Below are positions 1-8,000 of a stretch of 64,000 nucleotides of DNA, piece after piece; position 1 is the stretch's first letter, and every line of letters begins with the position of its first letter. The translations under genes were made by a program, and so were the position numbers. The stretch is from Aurelia coerulea (Eukaryota > Cnidaria > Scyphozoa > Semaeostomeae > Ulmaridae), in NCBI GenBank assembly GCA_039566865.1, contig CM076944.1, forward strand, positions 15,956,501 to 16,020,500. The letters are read 5' to 3'. The notes under the pieces were generated by a model. It made no database searches. It worked only from the letters and a program-made list of their open reading frames with translations, and was not told the DNA's origin.

Positions 1-704
1 CCCTTGGTTATCACACAATACAGTAGTGCTAAAATCATTAGCAATGGAGACTAAAGGCGTCTCAGTCCTTGCATTATCCTTTAGAATTTCTTTTGTTTAA
101 TTTCAATGGCAATAGGGATCAAATTGAAACGTTCGTTTTATGATTGAAAAGAAGTTGATATTGGTCACGAGCGCACTACTTATGCAGAATCAATGCCTTC
201 AACAATTCTTCCTTTAAATTTCAAAAATTGTGTGCAGTGTCCGAAGAAAAGGGAAAGCAAAATTGTGGCATGCTGTGTTTGGAGCTAAGTAGAGCGAATC
301 GATAAATAGGACAAATAAACACCTATGCAGGTAATTGCTTCCCTAAAGAAGAGATATGAACGCAAGTGTTGAAATCATCAAATACAATATGCTAATTTTA
401 GACCTGCATATGTAGCTCATAAGTTAGCTATTTATCTCCGTCAACTAACTTTCATAACATTTTTCATTTTGGGCAATCTTCATTATGACATGATGGCGAT
501 CACAAAAAAGGCTAGGCCTAGTCTTTCATAAATGAGTAAATTGAAACAAATCTGGTGGTGAGAACACACAGATAATAAAAAGGGGCCTATCTAGCCGCTG
601 CAGGCAGGCAGGCCTACCTTGTCCAGTCAATCATTTTGTTTGGACCTCACCTAGGGGGCCTATTGTATTAATAATTACCCTATTAATAATAATTCAATAA
701 ATCC
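1..704. other. non-coding flank, no gene seen
   Basis: AT-rich unique-looking sequence. I see no ORF with coding character, no RNA gene and no clear repeat apart from a tiny CAGG run near 600-613. It could be intron or intergenic sequence of the gene whose possible first exon lies on the minus strand at 1744-1863, but no exon could be supported here. Confidence 0.5.
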
Positions 705-1620
705 ATATAGAGCGGTGTCGCCCTGGTCCGTCCACTCTTCAGAAAACGAAGATTTTCCGCGAGGTCAAAGAAGTTTTGGAGAGGAACTCACCTTGAATAG
801 GCTTCTCAACTCAGGCTACAAACCTCACAGTGAGATCTGTATCATCCGTTTTCTTTTTGTCATGCTGGAACCTCACAATTACGGACAAGTCTTGAACGCC
901 TAAATTAGGCCGTAGCGCCCTGGTCAGACCGCGGCAGAATTAATTGTTTTAATACATCAAAAACTTTTCAAGCCATTCGCCAGTTCACCACAGTATTATT
1001 TCATTTCCCAGAAGACCGGAAAGTTACAAAACAAATTCTGATTTTATTGAAAATGATTTCAAAATATTGTTGATTTCAATCCCGCTTTTAACTCTCTTAT
1101 CCTTGACCTCAGTCACCTCTAAAGCACATTATGCATCAACAGCCTACAGAACTTAAAGGGTTTAACGGTGTGGACACACCTGGGCGCCATTATGTCAGTT
1201 ACAGTGCTCTTCCAAAATGAGCCGTAGGTCTGACAATTTGTGTGCGATTCTTGAGATTTCGTTGGATATGAAACCAGAAGAGTCGGAGGAAACTGTCCTG
1301 AAGCCAATTCTGTTTTAGCTATAAGATATACCGAGAAGCGACACAAAATAGACATGGTATGTGGAAACATCAAAAGGGAAAGGGAATGTACTTACACCTT
1401 CGCTGCAGGAAGGTCAACTTCAAAACTTTATTGTAGCTCTTCTGAGCAACGCAAAGCAGCGAAATCGAAAAAATATCAAAGAGATGACATCAGCAAACAA
1501 CTTTCGTGTGCTTTTTGGAAAAGCTAGGCTCAAGCTCCCTTTGGTTTCAAAGTATTATGCAAGGCGGTTGCACAACCCGGAATCCATTAGTGGTCAGACC
1601 AGGGCGACGCTACTCTATAT
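705..1620. mobile_element. TIR-bounded non-autonomous DNA transposon-like element
   Basis: The ends at 705-736 and 1589-1620 are inverted copies of each other: ATATAGAG, four variable bases, then a shared 12-mer GTCGCCCTGGTC, then a further matching CCACT, with about five mismatches over ~32 bp. The outermost TATA is palindromic, so the exact end and the target duplication (TA, TATA or similar) cannot be separated by eye. A third copy of the terminal core (GCCCTGGTC followed by AGACC) sits internally at about 917-930 in the left-end orientation, suggesting nesting or an internal duplication. No transposase can be read; the open frames inside are short and lack ATG starts or similarity I recognise. 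The superfamily is undetermined. Confidence 0.6.
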
Positions 1621-1743
1621 AACTTTGAAAATTTTCAGATGATGATGATGAGATCACAAGATGAGTATTTCGTGTAGCACTCTGTCTGTGAATAAAACTT
1701 TCTCATCAAGCAATAAAATAAGAAAATAAAACACAAAAATTAC

Positions 1744-1863
1744 CTGTTTACAATGAAGTTTCTTCCAGGAAGGTAATGTAATGTACACAGGTACTGGTCT
1801 ACAAGGTGGCAGCCGACTTTCGCGCCCAAATTCTTTAACTCTCAGTCCCTTGTGCCCTGGCAT
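1744..1863 (-). CDS. possible first coding exon of a divergent gene, product unknown
   Basis: On the minus strand an ATG at 1863-1861 lies in the context ACCATG, a strong Kozak match. It opens 40 codons with balanced composition (starting MPGHKGLRVKEFGRES and ending WKKLHCKQ). Immediately after codon 40 comes CAG|GTAATT, a good splice donor in phase 0, with GT at 1743-1742. The frame runs open a little further into AT-rich sequence typical of an intron. I do not recognise the peptide, and no matching acceptor or second exon could be identified between 1 and 1740; the TIR element at 705-1620 may lie in the intron. It could also be a chance frame or a pseudogene piece. Support is context only: start, length, donor and divergent position relative to the HECT gene. 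Confidence 0.33.
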
Positions 1864-2057
1864 GGTAAGAATGGACGATATAGCTGTCTTAAGCAATTGT
1901 TGAAACAGGTGATACACCTGTTCGTTTGAAGAGGACTAACTGTAATTTTAGATTACAAAACGGAAACGCGGAAACGGACAAAACGAGGCAAACACATTTG
2001 CAAACGAGGCTGGTGTGACCCGCCAAAACTGGCAACACGAGACGCATTTTTAGAAAG
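1864..2057. promoter_or_regulatory. putative TATA-less promoter of the HECT gene, possibly bidirectional
   Basis: This 194-bp interval separates the minus-strand ATG at 1863 from the plus-strand ATG at 2058. It has no TATA box. It does hold paired short motifs: a perfect dyad at 1905-1921 (ACAGGTG-ATA-CACCTGT, giving two CAGGTG-type E-boxes back to back), two CGGAAAC motifs at 1961-1967 and 1969-1975 (ETS-like core CGGAA), and two 9-bp direct repeats AAACGAGGC at 1981-1989 and 2002-2010. An in-frame TGA at 2016-2018 upstream of the HECT ATG means the HECT reading frame cannot extend further 5' without splicing. The promoter role is inferred; no transcription start can be read from sequence. 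Confidence 0.3.
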
Positions 2058-4304
2058 ATGTCTTCTTCGAATCCGAACGCTCATCGCTTGCTAAGCACAA
2101 TTTTGGACGATGTCAGTGCCTTGGCGGTAGCTCTAAACTCTGAAAGTAAAGAAACATCATCATCTCCTCAGCAGTCTAATAATGCATCAGTAGAAGAGGA
2201 GGTAACAGCAACGTTTAGATCTTCTCAGTCTTCTTCCGGACCTTCTTTTGGTAGGCCGCTGTCGACCTCAGCAACTTCAGGGGCCAGCAGAATTGTCACA
2301 ACAGGAGGTCAATCCACGCTCAATTTTGCGCGACATGGACAACTAGGATACAATTCAGCAACCCAAAGACATCAAATACCTGTTTCACGTGGATATGCCT
2401 CAGCCAATAGACCAGGGGCCTTCACTTCTTTCAACCCTTCTGGTCAGCTCATTCTTAATAGTGCCAAAGCACCGAAAAGAAAGAAAGGGATGCAAAGTAA
2501 AGGTAGTTTGGTGAAGCAAGCAAGTGGACCTTTCCATTTGGATGTTGTTTTACTAAGAAGCCCTGATGACACAACTGTTCCAAAACAACAGCCAAAAATA
2601 GAATTGATGGAACGTGGCCACATTTTTTATGGAGTTACATTTTATAAGGAATGGAGTGCTGGTCAGGTTCAAAATAAAATCAAGGATCTATTTGCTAATA
2701 ATCTTGGTGATATGGGTGGCTTCCAAATTGCAACATCAGTGCATACCAGAGTTGTAAAGCCTTCCTTGGACAGAGATCAACAGTTTGATGGAGCTTTTCT
2801 TTATCGCATGTTTAGAAACAAATCACTGTATATCAAGCCTGACCATGAACTATTTCAAGAAACTTCTACATTTCAGAGAGAGGAAGAGGATGGCTCTGAT
2901 AATGATACTGCAACAACGCATTCATCAAAAAGAATCAAATTTGACATCCAGGAAATTATTGAATCAGACTCAGAGGACTTTCCACCATTTTGTAGTGACA
3001 CTGCATCAGCTGGTACATCCATTTCAACTGCAGTTTATGAACCAAAATCATCAAGCCAAGACACCCCTTTCACCCATGAGCATCTATCATTTGATTCCCT
3101 TTCAAGTCATTTGGCACACATTACACCAAATTTGTTAGAGAGAGCCCTGCTGCCAGTAACCAGGTTGGTTGTTAGAAGAAGAAGATTGTGGGAGGACACA
3201 ATTGAGAAAATACCTTTGTTCTTTGATAAGCCTGACTGTGTTACAAATATTGAAGTGGAATTTGTTGGTGAAGAGGGAGTAGACGGAGGTGGAGTACGCA
3301 GAGAATTCTTTTGTAAGCTTTTTGAGAAGTCAGCTGGCAAGATAATGTCTGGTGCAGAAAATAGTCTCACTTTCATCCGTGATTCACAGAGATTGGAAAG
3401 AAATGAATATGAATATTTTTGGCAGGCTATTGCACTTGCTTTTCTCAACGGGTGTGAAGGCCCTCATAATTGGTGCACCAATCTTATTGAATATATCCTG
3501 GATCCTGAAGACAGATCAATTCAGTACAAGGCAGAAGGAATCCCAGATGGCATGGTTCGGACAGCCGTAATGCAGCTGAAGGCAGTAGCAGATCAAGAAA
3601 ATATGGATAAGCTTCTTGACCAAGACGTGCTTGCAGATGCAAGATTTGAAGCTGGTTTCAACACCACCAAGGTCCAGTTTCACCAAAAAGATGATCTCAT
3701 CCAGAAAATTTCAAAGCATTTTATCATATGCAAACAGCTTGAGGAAATTCAAAGTTGCAGGAAAGGGATGAAGCTTGGTGCTGTCTTAGATATTCTTCTG
3801 AAACACAAACCAGATGCTATATCACAGTTCACATACAAGAATGATCATTTATCAACAAAAGAACTGCTTGATATTTTTAGCATATCATACTCGCAAGATG
3901 AGAAAAACAGAGAAGCAGAGGAGGATGTAGTCTATAACTTCACAAACTTTCTGGACTATGTTCAAAAGGCGCCTGTCAAGTTGGAGGCATTTGATTATGA
4001 AAATATTTTAGCAATGGATGAAGAAGCAGCAAAGTGTGCAAATGATGGTGGTTTGAAAAGGGTCCAAGTGACACTAGAAGATGTTCTCCAGTTTCTAACA
4101 GGTTCAAAGTTTATTGGTACCCTGAAAGGAGTAAAAGGTGAAATTAGCTTTGCCTATGAAGTAGATGCAGGCAGAAGGGTAAAGGTCACTACATGTGGTG
4201 CTTCGATAATCTTCCCAGCTACTTGCAGATACACCGCAAGTGATTCATTTCTCAAGAATTTTGCAGAGGATATCTTTAATTCACCAGGCTTTGGGGTGGT
4301 TTAA
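2058..4304 (+). CDS. HECT-domain E3 ubiquitin ligase, G2E3-like, single exon
   Basis: Intact 748-residue protein in one uninterrupted frame. An in-frame TGA at 2016-2018 and A at -3 support the ATG at 2058. Residues 1-135 are Ser/Thr/Gln-rich and probably disordered. PKRKK at 139-143 is a classical nuclear-localisation signal. Residues ~155-270 form an ordered-looking segment I cannot name. Residues ~275-340 are acidic and Ser-rich (EIIESDSEDF at 299-308). The HECT domain runs from about 370 (VVRRRRLWED at 371-380) to the end. GEEGVDGGGVRREFF from 404 is the conserved N-lobe signature. TTC at 711-713 places the catalytic cysteine at Cys713, 35 residues from the C-terminus, and Phe745 is the -4 Phe needed for ubiquitin transfer in HECT ligases. 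HECT ligases accept ubiquitin from an E2 on the Cys and pass it to a substrate Lys. Vertebrate G2E3 has PHD-type zinc fingers; no Cys/His cluster is seen here. Substrate unknown. Absence of introns suggests a retrogene or an intron-poor lineage-specific family, but no poly(A) tract or flanking duplication is visible. Confidence 0.93.
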   Translation: MSSSNPNAHRLLSTILDDVSALAVALNSESKETSSSPQQSNNASVEEEVTATFRSSQSSSGPSFGRPLSTSATSGASRIVTTGGQSTLNFARHGQLGYNSATQRHQIPVSRGYASANRPGAFTSFNPSGQLILNSAKAPKRKKGMQSKGSLVKQASGPFHLDVVLLRSPDDTTVPKQQPKIELMERGHIFYGVTFYKEWSAGQVQNKIKDLFANNLGDMGGFQIATSVHTRVVKPSLDRDQQFDGAFLYRMFRNKSLYIKPDHELFQETSTFQREEEDGSDNDTATTHSSKRIKFDIQEIIESDSEDFPPFCSDTASAGTSISTAVYEPKSSSQDTPFTHEHLSFDSLSSHLAHITPNLLERALLPVTRLVVRRRRLWEDTIEKIPLFFDKPDCVTNIEVEFVGEEGVDGGGVRREFFCKLFEKSAGKIMSGAENSLTFIRDSQRLERNEYEYFWQAIALAFLNGCEGPHNWCTNLIEYILDPEDRSIQYKAEGIPDGMVRTAVMQLKAVADQENMDKLLDQDVLADARFEAGFNTTKVQFHQKDDLIQKISKHFIICKQLEEIQSCRKGMKLGAVLDILLKHKPDAISQFTYKNDHLSTKELLDIFSISYSQDEKNREAEEDVVYNFTNFLDYVQKAPVKLEAFDYENILAMDEEAAKCANDGGLKRVQVTLEDVLQFLTGSKFIGTLKGVKGEISFAYEVDAGRRVKVTTCGASIIFPATCRYTASDSFLKNFAEDIFNSPGFGVV

Positions 4305-4737
4305 ATGATTTGTAACTAATGACAGTACAGAGCCAGTTGTGAATTTTAGAAGAACCTAAAGTTTGAGGATGTGACCTTTTATTATCATCTTATCATCAAT
4401 TCATGAACCCCTGAATAAGTTTCAAAATCTTTGCAAGAATTTCATAAAATGATGAAAGATGGTTTGTTTTATAATTCCAAATCCATTTCCCATTTTGGTT
4501 TCTTAGGGTCTGCTGGGTTAAAGTGGGTAAGCTTTGGGTAAAATGGGCAGGACAAAAAATGTGAATTGTAAAAAATCTTTGAATACAGATTTTCAAAGCT
4601 GCATCTGTTAGAGCGTCTCTCCTTCAAGTTTTGATTCTTCTTGACTGAACATTCCACCTACCATTTTTGGGCAATCAGTATTACTCATTTTTCCTGCCTA
4701 CCCATTTTACCCCTACAGACCTGGTCATTATTTATCA
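4305..4737. other. 3' flank of the HECT gene, likely 3' UTR, unique sequence
   Basis: 433 bp between the HECT stop codon and the first base with satellite homology. No ORF of substance and no canonical AATAAA or ATTAAA seen. The distinctive content is an imperfect inverted repeat (separate entry) and several GGGTAA/GGTAAA-type direct repeats around 4515-4545. It is probably transcribed as 3' UTR, by inference from position. Confidence 0.45.
4536..4712. repeat. imperfect inverted repeat in the HECT 3' flank
   Basis: The left arm 4536-4552 (GGGTAAAATGGGCAGGA) is the reverse complement of the right arm 4692-4712 apart from a 4-base insertion in the right arm. The arms are about 140 bp apart. 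It could fold as an RNA hairpin if transcribed, or be the worn ends of a small foldback element. Neither role is demonstrated. Confidence 0.5.
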
Positions 4738-4956
4738 ATGAAGTATAAAGCCAAATTAAGACTAAAAAAGAACTGATGTCTATATTAATGTTTCCAAGAA
4801 TGCTTGCTGCAGCATTAGTATAGTGCTATAAAAGAAGGAGCTGGCAGAACTAAACTTTTAAAGAACGATGAGCGCAACACTCTTTAAAATATGTATTGTA
4901 GCTAATCCACACTTTAATCCACACTTTTTGTGTTTCTATTTTGTTTTCTTTGATCA

Positions 4957-4962
4957 AATAAA
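4957..4962 (+). promoter_or_regulatory. first canonical AATAAA downstream of the HECT gene
   Basis: This AATAAA is the first canonical poly(A) signal found after the HECT stop codon, 653 bp downstream and inside the first satellite monomer (within the motif AAATAAACATTTAATTAA that recurs in almost every monomer). If the HECT transcript is not cleaved at a weaker variant signal earlier (for example TATAAA at 4744-4749, which is also satellite-derived), its 3' end would be set by satellite sequence. The motif is seen directly; its use is inferred. Confidence 0.35.
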
Positions 4963-5058
4963 CATTTAATTAATCGATGTTTGTTGATGCAGTAAAGCTA
5001 AAATAAGACCAAAGAAACAACAAATGTCTATAGTTATGTTACCAAGAATGGTTGCTGC

Positions 5059-5082
5059 AGCACTAATATAGTGCTATAAAAG
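5059..5082 (+). promoter_or_regulatory. representative monomer dyad fused to a TATA-box motif
   Basis: At 5059-5075 the perfect dyad AGCACTA-ATA-TAGTGCT is read. Its last base is also the first base of TATAAAAG at 5075-5082, a textbook TATA-box match. The same arrangement recurs in most monomers of the array. Upstream is the 8-bp palindrome GCTGCAGC. The motif could be a protein-binding dyad, a cruciform or RNA hairpin, or a cryptic Pol II promoter. Only the sequence pattern is certain; transcription is not shown. Confidence 0.4.
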
Positions 5083-8000
5083 AAGTAGCTGGCAGAGCTA
5101 ATGTTTTAAAGAACGATGAGCGCAACACTCTTTAAGATATGTATTGTAGCTAATCCACACTTTAATCCACACTTTTTGTGTTTATATTTTGTTTTCTTTG
5201 AGCAAATAAACATTTAATTAATCGATGTTTGTTGATGCAGTAAAGCTAAAATAAGACCAAAGAAAGATCTAATGTCTATAGTAATTTTTCCAAGAATGGT
5301 TGCTGCAGCACTAACGTTGTGCTATAAAAGAAGTAGCTGGCAGAACTAAAGTTTTTAAGAACGATGATTTTTATAATATGAATTGTAGCAAATAAAGTGC
5401 GTTAATCCATACTTTTTGTGTTTAAATTTTGTTTTCTTTGAGCAAAAAAACATTTAATTAATCGATGTTTGTTGATGCGTAAAAAGCTAAAATAAGACTA
5501 AAGAAACAACTAATGTCTATAGTTATGTTACCAAGAATGGTTGCTGCAGCACTAATATAGTGCTATAAAAGAAGTAGCTGGCAGAGCTAACGTTTTAAAG
5601 AACGATGAGCGCAATACTCTTTATAATATGTATTTTAGCAAATAAAGTTCGTTAATCCACACTTTTGTGTTTATATTTTGTTTTCTTTGAGAAAATAAAC
5701 CTTAAATTAATGGATGTTTGTTGATGCAGTAAAGCTAAAATAAGAATAAAGAAACAACTAATGTCTATAGTAATGTTTCCAAGAATGGTTGCTGCAGCAC
5801 TAATATAGTGCTATAAAAAAAGTAGCTGGCAGAACTAAAGTTTTAAAGATGAGCGCAACACTCTTTAAAATATGTATTGTAGCTAATAAAGTACGTTAAT
5901 CCACACTTTTTGTGTTTATATTTTGCTTTCTTTGAGCAAATAAACATTTAACTAATCTATGTTTGTTGATGCAGTATAAAGTTAAAGTAAGACTTAAGAA
6001 AGATCTAATTTTTAATAGTAATTTTTCCAAGAATGGTTGCTGCAGCACTAACGTAGTGCTATAAAAGAAGTAGCTGGCAGAACTAAAGTTTTAAAGAACG
6101 ATAAGGGCAATACTCTTTATAATATGTATTGTAGCTAATAAAGTGCGTTAATCCACACTTTTTGTGTTTATATTTTGTTTTCTTCGAGCAAATAAACATT
6201 TAATTAATCGAAGTTTGTTGATGCAGTAAAGCTAAAATAAGACAAAAGAAACAACAAATGTCTATAGTAATGTTTTCAAGAATGGTTGCTGCAGCACTAA
6301 TATAGTGCTATAAAAGACGTAGCTGGCAGAACTAAAGTTTTAAAGAACGATGAGCGCATTTCTCTTTATTATATGAATTATAGCTGATAGAGAGCGTTAA
6401 TTCACACATTTTGTGTTTATATTTTGTTTTCTTTGAGAAAATTAACATTTAATTAATTGATGTTCGTTGATGCAGTAAAGCTAAAATAAGACAAAAGAAA
6501 CAACAAATGTCTATAGTAATGTTTTCAAGAATGGTTGCTGCAGCACTAATATAATGCTATAAAAGAAGTAGCTGGCAGAACTAAAGTTTTAAAGAACGAT
6601 GGGTACAATACTCTCTATTATATAAATTGTAGCTAATAAAGTGCTTTAATCCACACTTTTTGTGTTTATATTTTGTTTTCTTTGAGAAAATAAACCTTAA
6701 ATTGATCGATGTTTGTTGATGCAGTAAAGCTAAAATAAGAATAAAGAAACAACTAATGTCTATTGTAATTTTTCCAAGAATGGTTGCTTCAGAACTAACG
6801 TAGTGCTATAAAAGAAGTAGCTGGTAGAACTAAAGTTTTAATGAACGATGATTTTTATAATATGAATTGTAGCAAATAAATTGCGTTAATCCATACTTTT
6901 TGTGTTTATATTTTGTTTTCTTTAAGCAAATAAGCATTTAATTAATCGATGTTTGTTGATGCAGTAAAGCTAAAGTAAGACTAAAGAAGCAACAAATGTC
7001 TATAGTAATATTTTGAAGAATGGTTGCTGCAGCACTAATATAGTGCTATAAAAGAAGTAGCTGGCAGAACTAAAGTTTTAAAGAACGATGATCGCATTTC
7101 TCTTTATAATATGAATGGTAGCTAATAAAGTGCGTTAATCCACACTTTTTGTGTTTATATTTTGTTTTCTTCGAGCAAATAAACATTTAATTAATCGATG
7201 TTTGTTGATGCAGTATAAAGTCAAAGTAAGACTTAAGAAAGATCTAATTTTTAAGAGTAATTTTTACAAGAATGGTTGCTGCAGCACTAACGTAGTGCTA
7301 TAAAAGAAGTAGCTGGCAGAACTACAGTTTTAATGAACGATGAGCGCATTTCTCTTTATTATATGAATTATAGCTGATAGAGAGCGTTAATTCACACATT
7401 TTGTGTTTATATTTTGTTTTCTTTGAGTAAATAAACATTTAATTAATTGATGTTCGTTGATGCAGTAAAGCTAAAATAAGACAAAAGAAACAACAAATGT
7501 CTATAGTAATGTTTTCAAGAATGGTTGCTGCAGCACTAATATAATGCTATAAAAGAAGTAGCTGGCAGAACTAAAGTTTTAAAGAACGATGAGGGCAATA
7601 CTCTTTATAACATGTATTGTAGCTAATAAAGTGCGTTAATCCAGACTTTTTGTGTTTATATTTTGTTTTCTTTGAGAAAATAAACTTTAAATTCATCGAT
7701 GTTTGTTGATGCAGTAAAGCTAAAATAAGAATAAAGAAACAACTAATGTCTATTGTAATTTTTACAAGAATGGTTGCTGCAGCACTAACGTAGTGCTATA
7801 AAGGAAGTAGCTAGCAGAACTAAAGTTTTAAAGAACGATGATTTTTATAATATGAATTGTAGCAAATAAAGTGCGTTAATCCATACTTTTTGTGTTTATA
7901 TTTTGTTTTCTTTAAGCAAATAAGCATTTAATTAATCGATGTTTGTTGATGCAGTAAAGCTAAAGTAAGACTAAAGAAGCAACAAATGTCTATAGTAATA

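Noticed and set aside
715..903. 62-codon open frame on the plus strand
   Set aside because: It starts with GTG rather than ATG, lies just inside the TIR of the 705-1620 element, and its translation has no recognisable domain.
1119..1642. Open frames of 84 codons (minus, 1119-1373) and 93 codons (plus, 1361-1642)
   Set aside because: Both lie largely within the TIR element. The plus frame begins with GTG and reads straight through the right TIR, so neither is supported as a gene. A decent donor-like GGTATGT at ~1355 was also seen but no coherent exon precedes it.
2785..3570. Other open frames overlapping the HECT gene
   Set aside because: They are alternate-frame shadows of a well-supported HECT reading frame and show no independent domain.
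2058..4304. HECT gene as cargo or transposase of a mobile element
   Set aside because: No inverted or direct terminal repeats bracket it. The TIR element ends at 1620 and the satellite begins at 4738, and no integrase or transposase motif is present.
5160..5175. CACACTTTTTGTG mini-hairpin with T5 as a Pol III terminator
   Set aside because: The arms are only four bases, several subfamilies break the pairing (for example CCACCCTTTTCGTGC), and no Pol III promoter precedes it.
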